DNA of 64,000 bases from Leifsonia sp. Leaf264 (GCF_001422325.1 NZ_LMMR01000005.1:1-64000), one strand, 5' to 3'; positions 7,614-14,811 are shown, counted from the stretch's first letter. Numbers and translations: made by a program. The notes: generated by a model not told the origin, from the sequence alone.

Positions 7614-8195
7614 CTAGTCGTCGATCTCGAAGATGATGTCGAGCCCGTTGTCCGGGTGGTAGCCCCATGAAGCTTTCACTTGGGTGCCGTCCACTTCCCA
7701 GTCGCCTTCCTGGCGTCCGTCGAGGGACCTCGTCTCGAACATCAGCGACTTCACCGACGTGGGGGTGCCGACCGCGTCGATGATGCATTCCAGCTTGTCG
7801 TACTTGACGTCGCCGGAGCCGAAGTCCTCACCTGCTCCGTCCACCACCAAGGTCTTGCCTTCGTCGGCGACGTCGACCAACGACTTGATGGCGCACTCTT
7901 CAGCGGCGTCCGCGAACAGGGTCGCCTTCGCTTTCTCGGCGGCGTTCGCAGCGCTGCTGGACGCGATGGACTGCTGCATGTTCGTGACAGCGCCGGTGAC
8001 GGCTGATCCGAGGATCAGACCGAGGACGAGGCCGGCGGCTCCGGTAGCGACAGGCCAGAACCACGGCTGCTTCGTCAGGGGCGGCTTCGGTGCCGGCGTC
8101 TCCTGAGTCGTAGCGATGGGCTCAGCTGGTGCAGGCTGCGCGGTCGGCTGGGCTTCCGGTGCCGGCTCTGCCGGTGGGGTGGGCGCATCGGACAT
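7614..8195 (-). CDS. single-span membrane protein with Pro-rich N-terminus
   Basis: 193 codons. Residues 1-40 are Pro/Ala-rich (MSDAPTPPAEPAPEAQPTA), a transmembrane segment follows at about 48-70 (WPVATGAAGLVLGLILGSAV), then an outer domain of about 120 residues ending HPDNGLDIIFEIDD. Similar in plan to 1459-2508 and to Gram-positive envelope proteins. The ATG has an ACGGAGA ribosome site. Function unknown. Confidence 0.72.
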   Translation of the reverse strand: MSDAPTPPAEPAPEAQPTAQPAPAEPIATTQETPAPKPPLTKQPWFWPVATGAAGLVLGLILGSAVTGAVTNMQQSIASSSAANAAEKAKATLFADAAEECAIKSLVDVADEGKTLVVDGAGEDFGSGDVKYDKLECIIDAVGTPTSVKSLMFETRSLDGRQEGDWEVDGTQVKASWGYHPDNGLDIIFEIDD

Positions 8196-8268
8196 GGTGT
8201 CTCCGTTCAGGAAGGCGTGTGGGCGCTTGAGCGCTCACCGGAGAGTACATGCCACCGGGGACATGGAG

Positions 8269-8341
8269 AGCGGATGGGGAGATTCGAACTCCCGTTGCCG
8301 GTTTGGAAGACCGGGGTCCTGGGCCGCTAGACGACACCCGC
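8269..8341 (-). tRNA. tRNA-Gly(TCC)
   Basis: Acceptor GCGGGTG/CATCCGC, anticodon stem CCGGT/ACCGG, loop CTTCCAA. The D-arm GTCGTCTAG...AGGAC looks like a tRNA-Glu D-arm, as in some bacterial Gly(TCC) genes. No CCA. Confidence 0.92.
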
Positions 8342-8362
8342 GTAGACCGTCGAGACGGTCAG

Positions 8363-8435
8363 TGCATCGACCAGGGATCGAACCTGGGGCCTCCGGCGAG
8401 TCATGCCGGCGCTCTGCCAACTGAGCTATCGATGC
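8363..8435 (-). tRNA. tRNA-Val(GAC)
   Basis: Acceptor GCATCGA/TCGATGC, anticodon stem CCGGC/GCCGG, loop ATGACTC (unusual T37, C38). No CCA encoded. Confidence 0.92.
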
Positions 8436-8458
8436 GCACAGCCAATCGGCTGCGGTAG

Positions 8459-8530
8459 TACCCCCGGTGGATTCCGACACCACGACCCGCTGATTAAAAG
8501 TCAGCTGCTCTTCCTCTGAGCTACGGAGGC
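8459..8530 (-). tRNA. tRNA-Lys(TTT), altered T-arm
   Basis: Acceptor GCCTCCG/CGGGGGT, anticodon stem GCTGA/TCAGC, loop CTTTTAA. The T-arm GTGG-TGTCGGAAT-CCAC departs from the TTCRANY consensus, so activity is less certain than for its neighbours. No CCA. Confidence 0.82.
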
Positions 8531-8590
8531 TCACACCCTTACGGGTGCAGCGTTGAGGCGAGAAGGTGCTCGCTTCTGGATCCTTCATGC

Positions 8591-8624
8591 GCGGACCTGC
8601 CCGGTTCTGCGGCAGGGGGTCCGC
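8591..8624 (-). terminator. hairpin following the Ro60 terminator
   Basis: Inverted repeat GCGGACC...GGTCCGC immediately beyond the 8627-8655 hairpin. It could be a second terminator or a processing signal before tRNA-Lys. Confidence 0.45.
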
Positions 8625-8626
8625 GA

Positions 8627-8655
8627 CCGGACGGCGACCCGAAGGTGCCGCCCGG
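8627..8655 (-). terminator. hairpin terminator of the Ro60 gene
   Basis: Stem CCGGGCGGCACC/GGTCGCCGTCCGG (one wobble or mismatch) closed by a TTCG-type loop, 15 bases after the Ro60 stop codon in its sense. Confidence 0.65.
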
Positions 8656-8669
8656 CCACGGTGCAGGTC

Positions 8670-10232
8670 CTAGAACCCGCGTGAGAACTCCGTGACCAAC
8701 GAGGGCACGTCGGCCGAGAAGCCAGCCACGTCCAACATCCCCGGGTCCCGAGGGTCGGCGATGGTGAACGATGTGGCGGTGACCGCGAGGACCACCAGCT
8801 TCGCCGGGATCCCGGTCGCGTTCCGGTAGTCGCGGAGCGACTGGAACACGTGGGTTCCGCGGTTCACCTCGTTGTCGGTGATCACGACGAACGTGTCCAC
8901 CTCCAACTTGTTGGCCTGCGCGTACCGGATGGCCAGCCCTGTGTCCGTCGCCCCGAAGTTGGCGTCGTGAGCGAGACGCATGGCCTCGTTCAGACGGGTC
9001 TTCGGGGTGATGCCGAGCTCACGGAACGTGTCCGCGAACCCGAACACGTGAGAGTCAGGCTCCGTCGCCAATGTCACCATCGACAACGCAGCACCGACCT
9101 CGCATGCTGACAGGCCGGCAGCGCCCATGCTCCATCCCATCGACGCCGAAACGTCGAGGGCGACCAGGGTGCGCTTACCTGCCGGGGTGAACGAGTGGAA
9201 CGAACCGTAGAACGCCTCGTCGAGCGCGTCGACCAGCGCCGGGACCGGAGTCCAGGTGGACGACTCGCCACGACCGGCCGCGTACGTCTTCCCGGCCAGG
9301 AGGACCTGGATCGGGTGGACGCGTGCGGCGCGCAAGCGGTCGGGGTCGACCAGCTGCGCGGCGGTCTCCTTCGTCCGTCCGCCGAGCGCCTTGACGACGC
9401 CGAGGCGGGTCAGGCGTGGAAGCTGACGGATGAGGGCGGTCTGCGGGATCCCGACGTCCAGGAGCGCATCCCAGGTTGCCGTCTCGGTGAGAGCGGCGTC
9501 CGGGAGCATGTCCCAGGTCAGCCCGTACTCGCGGACGAGTGCGGCGGGGTTCTCGCCGGCCTGAGCCTTCAGGAACCCTTCGACGACCCTGGGGACGTCG
9601 GTGCTGACCGTGTCGTTGATCACCCAGTCGAACAGGGCGCGGCGTGCCGGCTCTGCCGTCTTCGGGTGCGAGATCCGGATGGCGTCCTTGTGGGTGTAGC
9701 CGGCACGGGACCGGTACTTCACCATCTGGTGCGCTGTCTTCTCGACGTCCTTCTCCGTGTACCAGCGCGCGACCGCGGTGCGGAGGCCGCGGCCTTCGCT
9801 GGCGGTGAACTGCTTCCGGTATCCGAGGAACTGGAACAGGTGCGTGCTGGTACGAGCCACCCGGGTCAGGGCGGCGTACGCGGCGGAACGGGTTGCGTCG
9901 TCGCCGACAGCCGAAGCTGCAGCCAACGCGAACAGGGTCGGGTCGACCTTCGGGGCGAGCCCGCGGACGGACACGTCGACGATCAGGTCGACGACGGCGA
10001 CGCCGTCAGCGGCGATCGCCTCGAGCAGGGTGTCGGTGTTGTCCAACGTCAGCTTGCGGGCGTCAGCGTAGAACGACCCTGCTTCGGTTCCGAGGATCAG
10101 GAACCGCTTCACACGCTCGATCGGGGTGATCTCGAACACGTACCCGCCGGTGCTGTTGAGCACCTGGTCGTTGCGGGCCTTCTCGGCGGACGGGGTGGTC
10201 CACTTGTTGATGGTCTTGAGGATGCTGGTCAT
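8670..10232 (-). CDS. rsr: Ro60/Rsr protein (TROVE + vWA domains)
   Basis: 520 codons, the usual Ro/Rsr length. The TROVE (HEAT-repeat ring) part opens with NSTGGYVFEITPIERVKRFL (residues 26-45) and GTEAGSFYADARKLT. The C-terminal von Willebrand A domain carries the MIDAS motif LVALDVSASMG near residue 365. Bacterial Rsr binds Y RNAs and, with PNPase, forms an RNA-degrading or RNA-quality-control particle. Strong Shine-Dalgarno AAAGGAGGAACC before the ATG; a start-motif variant lies at 10286-10294. Just upstream on the same strand is the putative Y RNA. Ro genes are rare in phages. Confidence 0.92.
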   Translation of the reverse strand: MTSILKTINKWTTPSAEKARNDQVLNSTGGYVFEITPIERVKRFLILGTEAGSFYADARKLTLDNTDTLLEAIAADGVAVVDLIVDVSVRGLAPKVDPTLFALAAASAVGDDATRSAAYAALTRVARTSTHLFQFLGYRKQFTASEGRGLRTAVARWYTEKDVEKTAHQMVKYRSRAGYTHKDAIRISHPKTAEPARRALFDWVINDTVSTDVPRVVEGFLKAQAGENPAALVREYGLTWDMLPDAALTETATWDALLDVGIPQTALIRQLPRLTRLGVVKALGGRTKETAAQLVDPDRLRAARVHPIQVLLAGKTYAAGRGESSTWTPVPALVDALDEAFYGSFHSFTPAGKRTLVALDVSASMGWSMGAAGLSACEVGAALSMVTLATEPDSHVFGFADTFRELGITPKTRLNEAMRLAHDANFGATDTGLAIRYAQANKLEVDTFVVITDNEVNRGTHVFQSLRDYRNATGIPAKLVVLAVTATSFTIADPRDPGMLDVAGFSADVPSLVTEFSRGF

Positions 10233-10285
10233 AGCGGTTCCTCCTTTCGGGGTTGGTTGATGGTGTCTAGTGGTTGGTCTTCGCA

Positions 10286-10294
10286 GATGTGTGG
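10286..10294 (-). promoter_or_regulatory. phage promoter/start motif upstream of rsr
   Basis: CCACACATC followed by TGCGAAG in gene sense, a near match to CCACACACCTACGAAGG in front of other genes. It lies 54 bases before the rsr ATG, leaving room for the leader and the ribosome site. Confidence 0.5.
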
Positions 10295-10357
10295 GGTGAG
10301 CACCGGGGTATTCGTGACAGGAGGTAACCGATGTTCTTCGACCCGCGAAGGGTTGAG

Positions 10358-10504
10358 GCTGGCAGCAGATGTGGGGGTAGCGTCCGGTGTTGTAGGCGCT
10401 CTACCAAACTGAGCTACGGGGCGCGGCTGCGCCACCGGTGGGATTCGAACCCACGACTTCCCGCGTCCGATGCGATAACCGAACACTGTCGACCCGCTGC
10501 CAGC
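10358..10504 (-). ncRNA. yrlA: YrlA-type Y RNA with tRNA-like module
   Basis: The outer ends pair perfectly: GCTGGCAGC (10504-10496) with GCTGCCAGC (10366-10358). Further in, GGGT pairs ACCC, and GTGTTCGG (10486-10479) pairs CCGGACGC (10387-10380). Beyond this stem is a circularly permuted tRNA: anticodon-like stem GCGGG/CCTAC, T-arm GTGGG-TTCGAAT-CCCAC (10454-10438), acceptor-like stem GTGGCGC/GCGCCCC closed by AGCC, then a D-arm (10414-10398). In YrlA RNAs a tRNA-like module is joined to a Ro-binding stem in this way, and the RNA is encoded next to rsr. The stem carries GGGTCGACAG, close to the Ro-binding consensus. The exact ends are inferred. Confidence 0.75.
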
Positions 10505-10579
10505 TGGTGCGCCTTCTGGGATTTGAACCCGGAACCTTCTGCGTGTGGAGCAGCTGCTCTGCCGTTGAGCTAAAGGCGC
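10505..10579 (-). tRNA. tRNA-Val(CAC)
   Basis: Acceptor GCGCCTT/AAGGCGC, encoded CCA, loop TCCACAC on a stem with an outer G-A mismatch. By position the anticodon is CAC, with C33 instead of T33. If the loop were shifted by one, CCA (Trp) would be read, but a clear Trp gene exists at 22281. Its CCA abuts the Y RNA. Confidence 0.75.
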
Positions 10580-10714
10580 GTGACTACGGTTTTGTCCGAC
10601 GTTCTACGTCACCAGCTCGGTGGCTGGGCGGCCCGCATGTCCGCATCGTGAGGTTGGTCGGCGCTCCCCCGCACACGGCGGGTTCCCCTGTCGGCTGCCC
10701 ACGCAGCAGCCTCG

Positions 10715-10789
10715 TCCGGATAGGGAGATTTGAACTCCCGGCCTCTGCGTCCCGAACGCAGCGCTCTAGCCGTGCTGAGCTATATCCGG
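10715..10789 (-). tRNA. tRNA-Pro(CGG)
   Basis: Acceptor CCGGATA/TATCCGG, anticodon stem CTGCG/CGCAG, loop TTCGGGA, T-loop TTCAAAT. No CCA. Confidence 0.94.
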
Positions 10790-10793
10790 TCAG

Positions 10794-10866
10794 TCGGGAT
10801 AGCCGGTCTCGAACCGGCGACCTCCTGGTCCCAAACCAGGCGCGCTACCTACTGCGCCACATCCCG
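10794..10866 (-). tRNA. tRNA-Pro(TGG)
   Basis: Acceptor CGGGATG/TATCCCG, anticodon stem CCTGG/CCAGG, loop TTTGGGA. Four bases from tRNA-Pro(CGG), so the two are surely processed from one transcript. Confidence 0.95.
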
Positions 10867-10895
10867 TTGTCGGCGTCGGTCGCCACCCATGGTCA

Positions 10896-11249
10896 TCAGT
10901 ACCCGCGTTGAGCAGCGAGTCTGGCTGCAGCCTTCTGCTTGTTCGCACCGCACCGGTTGCAGACCGGCACCCGGTCGTCAGCACGTGCCCCACAGTTCGG
11001 GCATTTCGACGGCTGGTTGCGGATCACCCAACGGATGATCGCGACGACAGCCCAGATCAGGGCAATCGGGATCAGCCACCAACCGAACAGGGCGACCGCG
11101 CCGAAGAAGTCACCGTGACGCCATTCCTTCTCCACAGCTCCCCACCACGCCTGGAACACCAGGACGATCATGGTGATGATGGCGATCGGGAGTGCGATCA
11201 CTCCGGCGCATCCGACTGCGGGGTCTTGCTTGGTCTTGGGCTGAGCCAC
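10896..11249 (-). CDS. two-span membrane protein with C-terminal zinc ribbon
   Basis: 117 codons. Hydrophobic segments at about 10-32 and 50-75, then CPNCGARADDRVPVCNRCG, a four-Cys zinc ribbon, and a basic tail. The GTG at 11249 (MAQPKTKQDP) is chosen for its AAGGAGAAC ribosome site. Resembles small actinobacterial zinc-ribbon membrane proteins; role unknown. Confidence 0.75.
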   Translation of the reverse strand: MAQPKTKQDPAVGCAGVIALPIAIITMIVLVFQAWWGAVEKEWRHGDFFGAVALFGWWLIPIALIWAVVAIIRWVIRNQPSKCPNCGARADDRVPVCNRCGANKQKAAARLAAQRGY

Positions 11250-11343
11250 TGTTCTCCTTCGTGAGCAAACGAGCTTCATTCTGGAGGTGGGCTGCGGCTC
11301 GGTTCTGGTCGACGCGCGCCACTCCCCCTCCACTGGGGCGGGG

Positions 11344-11643
11344 TCAGCCGCCGACGACCGGCCAGTCCTCCGGGTCGTTCATCGCGTCGATGAGGCCGGC
11401 GATGGTGGACGATCCGCGGTACGTGTCGTCGTTGCCCCGCTTGTACGTGTACGCGACGGAAGCGCCTGTGGGGCTGTTCTTGTCGAGCATCGGGACGAGG
11501 GCCTTGTAGACGGTGGTGTTCCGGATCTCTCCGGGGCAGCATCGCCGTTCCAGCTCGTCGGGGAGGTCGTCCCAGGTGGCGTCGGCGGGGATCGCTGGCT
11601 GTTCGATTGTGGTGCCGTCAGCCGGCTGGAGCTCGTCGCCCAT
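11344..11643 (-). CDS. hypothetical protein with CCPG motif, 99 aa
   Basis: Begins MGDELQPADGTTIEQPA. Core LPDELERRCCPGEIRNTTVYKA and end STIAGLIDAMNDPEDWP. A clear paralogue of the 15810-16118 gene, which has LPATMVRRCCPGRECRNVTV and NDPRFWP. Ribosome site AGGAAGGAACG; the start motif is 52 bases upstream (11695-11703), so this gene has a long leader. Function unknown. Confidence 0.72.
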   Translation of the reverse strand: MGDELQPADGTTIEQPAIPADATWDDLPDELERRCCPGEIRNTTVYKALVPMLDKNSPTGASVAYTYKRGNDDTYRGSSTIAGLIDAMNDPEDWPVVGG

Positions 11644-11709
11644 GGTCGTTCCTTCCTCGGTCCGCCTCAGTGGGCGTTACCTGTCCATTACCTGCATGTG
11701 CGGTAACTG

Positions 11710-11783
11710 TCCGATTGGCGGGATTTGAACCCACGGCCTTCTGACCCCCAGTCAGACGCGCTGCCAAGCTGCGCCACAATCGG
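11710..11783 (-). tRNA. tRNA-Pro(GGG)
   Basis: Acceptor CCGATTG/CAATCGG, anticodon stem TCTGA/TCAGA, loop CTGGGGG, T-loop TTCAAAT. Completes a Pro CGG/TGG/GGG set. Confidence 0.94.
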
Positions 11784-11882
11784 TCGACCCCCGCTGTGAT
11801 GACGGAGTGCGGCGGTTTGGCCCTGTCTCCGGCACGAACCGTTCGCGGCCGGCGCCGACGTGGGACGGGTTGACGTGCGTTG

Positions 11883-11954
11883 TGGCTCCGAGCGGGATTG
11901 AACCGCTGCGCCTCGATTTTCAGTCGAGAGCTCTACCAACTGAGCTACAGAGCC
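11883..11954 (-). tRNA. tRNA-Phe(GAA)
   Basis: Acceptor GGCTCTG/CGGAGCC, anticodon stem CTCGA/TCGAG, loop CTGAAAA. Canonical. No CCA. Confidence 0.94.
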
Positions 11955-11994
11955 GTTGCCGGTGTCCGTCACCGGTGGACGTTCTTCCGTCGGA

Positions 11995-12003
11995 CCGCGC
12001 ATG
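11995..12003 (+). promoter_or_regulatory. plus-strand copy of the phage promoter/start motif
   Basis: CCGCGCATG followed by TAGG. It is oriented toward the plus-strand gene at 12159, leaving a leader of about 150 bases. Confidence 0.45.
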
Positions 12004-12158
12004 TAGGATCCGAACAGGTCAAGAGTTCCACCCGCACGCCTCCGGACGTGGGTGGACGGCAACCGCGCAGCTTGCGCACGGTGCCTTCCGGAGAAGACCC
12101 GATCGACCACGACCGTGGCCGGTAAGAGCGGGCGATGCCCCAACACAGGGAGACATGC

Positions 12159-12557
12159 ATGTCGGACGAGATCCGCGACTGCAAAGAGCAGCCGTGCCGG
12201 TACTTCTGGCCGGGTCACAACCTCAACCCCATCCAGGCCAGGATGCTCAGGGAGTCGCCTGAGCAGTGGCGTGACGCAACTGTCATCGCCGTGGAATGGC
12301 GGACGATCACCGCCGAGTACGTGAACGGAGATGGCACTGTCGCTGTCTGGCATCACCGTGACCTCGAACGGGTCGTCCGTCCTGGCGAGCCGGTGTCCAT
12401 CCACGAGGACCTGCATGTCTTGCAGGTCGGCCGGCAGCTCTTGAATGTGAACGTCATCTTCGGCGCCGGACCTGTGCCGGACCACGTGGTGACAGACCGG
12501 GCTGGGGGCGAGGTGTTCATCGTCGACCTCGGCGACGGCACCGGGGAGTCCGTGTAG
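12159..12557 (+). CDS. hypothetical protein, 132 aa
   Basis: The only clear plus-strand protein gene in the left 30 kb. Begins MSDEIRDCKEQPCRYFWPGH and ends FIVDLGDGTGESV; beta-rich. Ribosome site AGGGAGA before the ATG. A minus-strand frame across 11688-12485 is rejected because it runs through two tRNAs. Function unknown. Confidence 0.7.
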   Translation: MSDEIRDCKEQPCRYFWPGHNLNPIQARMLRESPEQWRDATVIAVEWRTITAEYVNGDGTVAVWHHRDLERVVRPGEPVSIHEDLHVLQVGRQLLNVNVIFGAGPVPDHVVTDRAGGEVFIVDLGDGTGESV

Positions 12558-12569
12558 GACGCCAGGCAG

Positions 12570-13115
12570 TTATGCGGCTGCAGGCCAGAGACCGCCGGCG
12601 GCGAGCCAGCCAGTGGTGAACTTCGGGATCTGCTCGTCTGCCGTGACCGGCGCCAGTCCTAGCATCAGCTGCTCGAACAGGTCGCAGAACTCGTCCTCTT
12701 CGAGGAACCCGGCGTACTGCTCACCGGTGACGTCCTGGCGGGACGCGTACCGGGTGATGCGGTTCGGGTAGTACTGGAGGTCGTCCGCGGCCTGGGGTCG
12801 CTCCCCCACGGGCCGGCTGGAGCTCATCATCAACCAGAGTCGGTCGTCGATGTCGTCCTCAGGGAGGGTGGACAGCTGGATCTGGTCCCGTTCGCGGTGG
12901 CCGACGTTCTGCTGGGTGGTGCGCAACGCGATGGCCATGTCCAGCTCAGCGTCGACCGGTCCGACGGACAGCTGGGCGCAGTCGTGACGGAACCGGAAGT
13001 AGAACCGATCCTCACCGATCCACCCGTACGCCTGGGCGGGGACACCGCCGAGGCCGCCGGGTGAGAAGCGGAGTCCGAGGTCGACGTGCTTCCGTTCGAG
13101 TGCTGCCCGATCCAT
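12570..13115 (-). CDS. hypothetical protein, 181 aa
   Basis: Begins MDRAALERKHVDLGLRFSPG and ends AAGGLWPAAA. Good ribosome site GAAGGAG before the ATG at 13115. The C-terminal half is acidic and helical (GFLEEDEFCDLFEQLMLG). Converges with the plus-strand gene 12159-12557. No family recognised. Confidence 0.7.
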   Translation of the reverse strand: MDRAALERKHVDLGLRFSPGGLGGVPAQAYGWIGEDRFYFRFRHDCAQLSVGPVDAELDMAIALRTTQQNVGHRERDQIQLSTLPEDDIDDRLWLMMSSSRPVGERPQAADDLQYYPNRITRYASRQDVTGEQYAGFLEEDEFCDLFEQLMLGLAPVTADEQIPKFTTGWLAAGGLWPAAA

Positions 13116-13135
13116 GGATTCTCCTTCGTGTGACG

Positions 13136-13214
13136 TGGTTGCGGTGACGGGATTTGAACCCGTGATCTTCGACGTATGAAACCGACGGGGACAACCGAAC
13201 TCCCCTACACCGCG
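13136..13214 (-). tRNA. initiator-like tRNA-Met(CAT)
   Basis: Acceptor CGCGGTG/CACCGCA leaves C1 opposite A72, the hallmark of bacterial initiator tRNA; A73 and CCA are encoded. Anticodon loop TTCATAC on stem TCGGT/GTCGA, so the three consecutive G-C pairs typical of initiators are absent. D-stem GGGG/CCCC. Either a phage initiator or an unusual elongator/Ile2. Confidence 0.85.
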
Positions 13215-13243
13215 GCTTGTCGACGGAACGATGCCCGTCTGTG

Positions 13244-13317
13244 TGACCCCTGCCGGATTCGAACCGGCGATTCCTGCGTTGAGAACGCAGTGTCTTAGAC
13301 CGCTAGACGAAGGGGCC
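13244..13317 (-). tRNA. tRNA-Glu(CTC)
   Basis: Acceptor GGCCCCT/AGGGGTC, anticodon stem CTGCG/CGCAG, loop TTCTCAA, T-loop TTCGAAT. No CCA. Confidence 0.94.
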
Positions 13318-13385
13318 GTTGCGTCGGCCGCCGCGGATCCCGCCACGGCTGACGCATTTGTGTCCGGCTGTTCCGGACGTCACCG

Positions 13386-13628
13386 TCATCGACCGAGGAC
13401 GGTGAGGTACCTCTCCGCGAGCTCCTGCGGAGTGGCGAGCTTCACCAGGGCTGCAGCGAGCTGCTCCTTGGTGGCGCCGGTGTTGTCTGCGAGGACACCC
13501 GCCAGCATCAGGTCGATCTGATCGAAGGACGCCTCGTCAAGCGGGACGTACTCACCGGTGATGCATTCGGTGCAGCCGCAGCCGACCGGGTCGATCGCCA
13601 ACAGCTCAGGGCGGTGGTACTCGTTCAT
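13386..13628 (-). CDS. hypothetical protein, 80 aa
   Basis: Begins MNEYHRPELLAIDPVGCGCT, with a CGCTEC cluster at residues 17-22, and ends ELAERYLTVLGR; helical C-terminal half. Ribosome site GAAAGAGG. Follows 13640-13930 by 11 bases, probably in one transcript. Function unknown. Confidence 0.68.
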   Translation of the reverse strand: MNEYHRPELLAIDPVGCGCTECITGEYVPLDEASFDQIDLMLAGVLADNTGATKEQLAAALVKLATPQELAERYLTVLGR

Positions 13629-13639
13629 CGGTTCCTCTT

Positions 13640-13930
13640 TCAGTTGGTCGTCGATCGCGTCGTGCGCTGATTCGGGTTTCCGTTCATGGCGACCCGGACT
13701 GCAGAGTCGTTGGTGATTGCGCTGGCGCCGTGGGCGCCGGGCTCCCAGTCGCTGTGGTCGCACTCATCCGGCCAGGAGCACACCTCGAGGTAGACCATGT
13801 ACTCGACAGGGTCGACGCTCATCAGCGTCCCGTAGACCGGCCAGTCGTCCCAACCGTCGGTGAACATCGCTTCCACGTGCCGGCCGACGTACTGGTGTGC
13901 TTGGTCGGCGCGGATGGTTTTGGTGGTCAT
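13640..13930 (-). CDS. hypothetical protein, 96 aa
   Basis: Begins MTTKTIRADQAHQYVGRHVE. SH3-like beta segments (VYGTLMSVDPVEYMVYLEV) and a C/H/D-rich stretch CSWPDECDHSDW. Ribosome site GGAAGG before the ATG; 15 bases after 13946-14311. Function unknown. Confidence 0.68.
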   Translation of the reverse strand: MTTKTIRADQAHQYVGRHVEAMFTDGWDDWPVYGTLMSVDPVEYMVYLEVCSWPDECDHSDWEPGAHGASAITNDSAVRVAMNGNPNQRTTRSTTN

Positions 13931-13945
13931 CGGTGGCCTTCCAGG

Positions 13946-14311
13946 TCAGTTCCAGTAGCCGCCCTTGTAGGTGTGGTGGCGGTGGTCGCGGGTGGGGGCG
14001 TCGGTATCGTCGGCGACGGCACCGTAGGTGTTGTACTCAGCTGCGAACCCTCGGAGGGTGTCGCGGTTATGGCTGCGGTCCGGAGCCCACCAGTCGCTGT
14101 GACGGCGGTCCTTCTCGGTGTCGCTGCGGTAGTGCTTCTTCCAGACATCCCAGGGGGTGTCATAGTCGCAGCGGGACCACTTCTTGGTCGCGGACACCTG
14201 GCCGAGGTCGCAGTCGTGGCCGCGTTCGATGCAGGTGTGCTCTTCGAGGGTGCTGGGATCGGGCCGGAGCTGGAGGACCCAGACCGGGGTGTGGACGTGT
14301 GTTCTGGACAT
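13946..14311 (-). CDS. hypothetical protein, 121 aa; paralogue of 14413-14811
   Basis: Begins MSRTHVHTPVWVLQLRPDPS, contains RDTLRGFAAEYNTYGAV, is His/Trp-rich and ends HHTYKGGYWN. The opening MSRT...WVL...RP and the RD-LR and NTYG patterns recur in 14413-14811, so the two are duplicates. Preceded by a strong hairpin and an 8-codon reading frame. Function unknown. Confidence 0.7.
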   Translation of the reverse strand: MSRTHVHTPVWVLQLRPDPSTLEEHTCIERGHDCDLGQVSATKKWSRCDYDTPWDVWKKHYRSDTEKDRRHSDWWAPDRSHNRDTLRGFAAEYNTYGAVADDTDAPTRDHRHHTYKGGYWN

Positions 14312-14319
14312 GGTCGGAC

Positions 14320-14366
14320 TTCCTGCCGACCGTCACGGGCAGCCGGTGTGGCTGCCTTGGGCGTGA
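14320..14366 (-). promoter_or_regulatory. strong hairpin between paralogues, possible attenuator
   Basis: CCGTCACG/CGTGACGG enclosing GGCAGCC/GGCTGCC with a short ACACC loop. It lies just after an 8-codon frame and just before the ribosome site of 13946-14311. It could be an attenuator or an RNA-stability element. Confidence 0.5.
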
Positions 14367-14372
14367 CGGCGA

Positions 14373-14399
14373 CTATAAGTCCGTGAACAGAGCCTTCAT
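14373..14399 (-). CDS. possible 8-aa leader peptide MKALFTDL
   Basis: ATG with an excellent ribosome site (GAAAGGACACC), reading MKALFTDL then TAG, directly before the 14320-14366 hairpin. Too short for homology; the ribosome site and position are the only support. Confidence 0.35.
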   Translation of the reverse strand: MKALFTDL

Positions 14400-14412
14400 G
14401 GTTGGTGTCCTT

Positions 14413-14811
14413 TCAGTCCGCCCACCATCCGTAGACGGTGTTGCGTCGCTGTTCGTTGACGATGTGGGAGTCGTCCGGGTCGGCGCCGGCTCGGTGGTTC
14501 TTGGTGAGCTGGCGGAGGTTGTCGCGGATCTCGGGGCGGTCGGAGCCGAGCGAGGCTCGGCTGCCGTTGGACGGACGCTTCCAACCCCAGCATCCGGTGT
14601 GCTGCCATCCGAGCTCCTCTCGGAGGATCGGCTTGCAGCGCTTGTAGCCGCGGGGGTCATAGGGTTCGTGGGCGTCGCACGGCTGGTGGCCGGCGACTCG
14701 GCGTTCGCGGCGGCCGTAGGACCAGCCGCCGCAGTTGTGGCGGTAGCCGATGATGTTCTCAGGCTGTCGCATGAGGACCCAGAGCGGCGTGGTGTTGTCG
14801 GTGCGGGACAT
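14413..14811 (-). CDS. hypothetical protein, 132 aa; paralogue of 13946-14311
   Basis: Begins MSRTDNTTPLWVLMRQPENI. Cys, His and Trp rich in the middle (CGGWSYGRRERRVAGHQPCD), with DNLRQLTKNHRAGADPDD near the end. Shares its opening and C-terminal pattern with 13946-14311. A GC-rich hairpin also precedes it (about 14838-14870). Possibly zinc binding; function unknown. Confidence 0.7.
   Translation of the reverse strand: MSRTDNTTPLWVLMRQPENIIGYRHNCGGWSYGRRERRVAGHQPCDAHEPYDPRGYKRCKPILREELGWQHTGCWGWKRPSNGSRASLGSDRPEIRDNLRQLTKNHRAGADPDDSHIVNEQRRNTVYGWWAD

Noticed and set aside
10392-10504. A circularly permuted but functional tRNA gene
   Set aside because: The halves are in permuted order, but the strands continue into a 9-bp perfect outer stem and lack a 7-base anticodon loop. 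A YrlA-type Y RNA next to rsr explains all of it better.
10505-10579. tRNA-Trp(CCA)
   Set aside because: Needs a stem with a C-C clash; the alternative loop with four paired positions gives CAC, and a good tRNA-Trp exists at 22281-22352.
11688-12485. Minus-strand frame of 265 codons
   Set aside because: Runs through tRNA-Pro(GGG), tRNA-Phe and the plus-strand gene 12159-12557.
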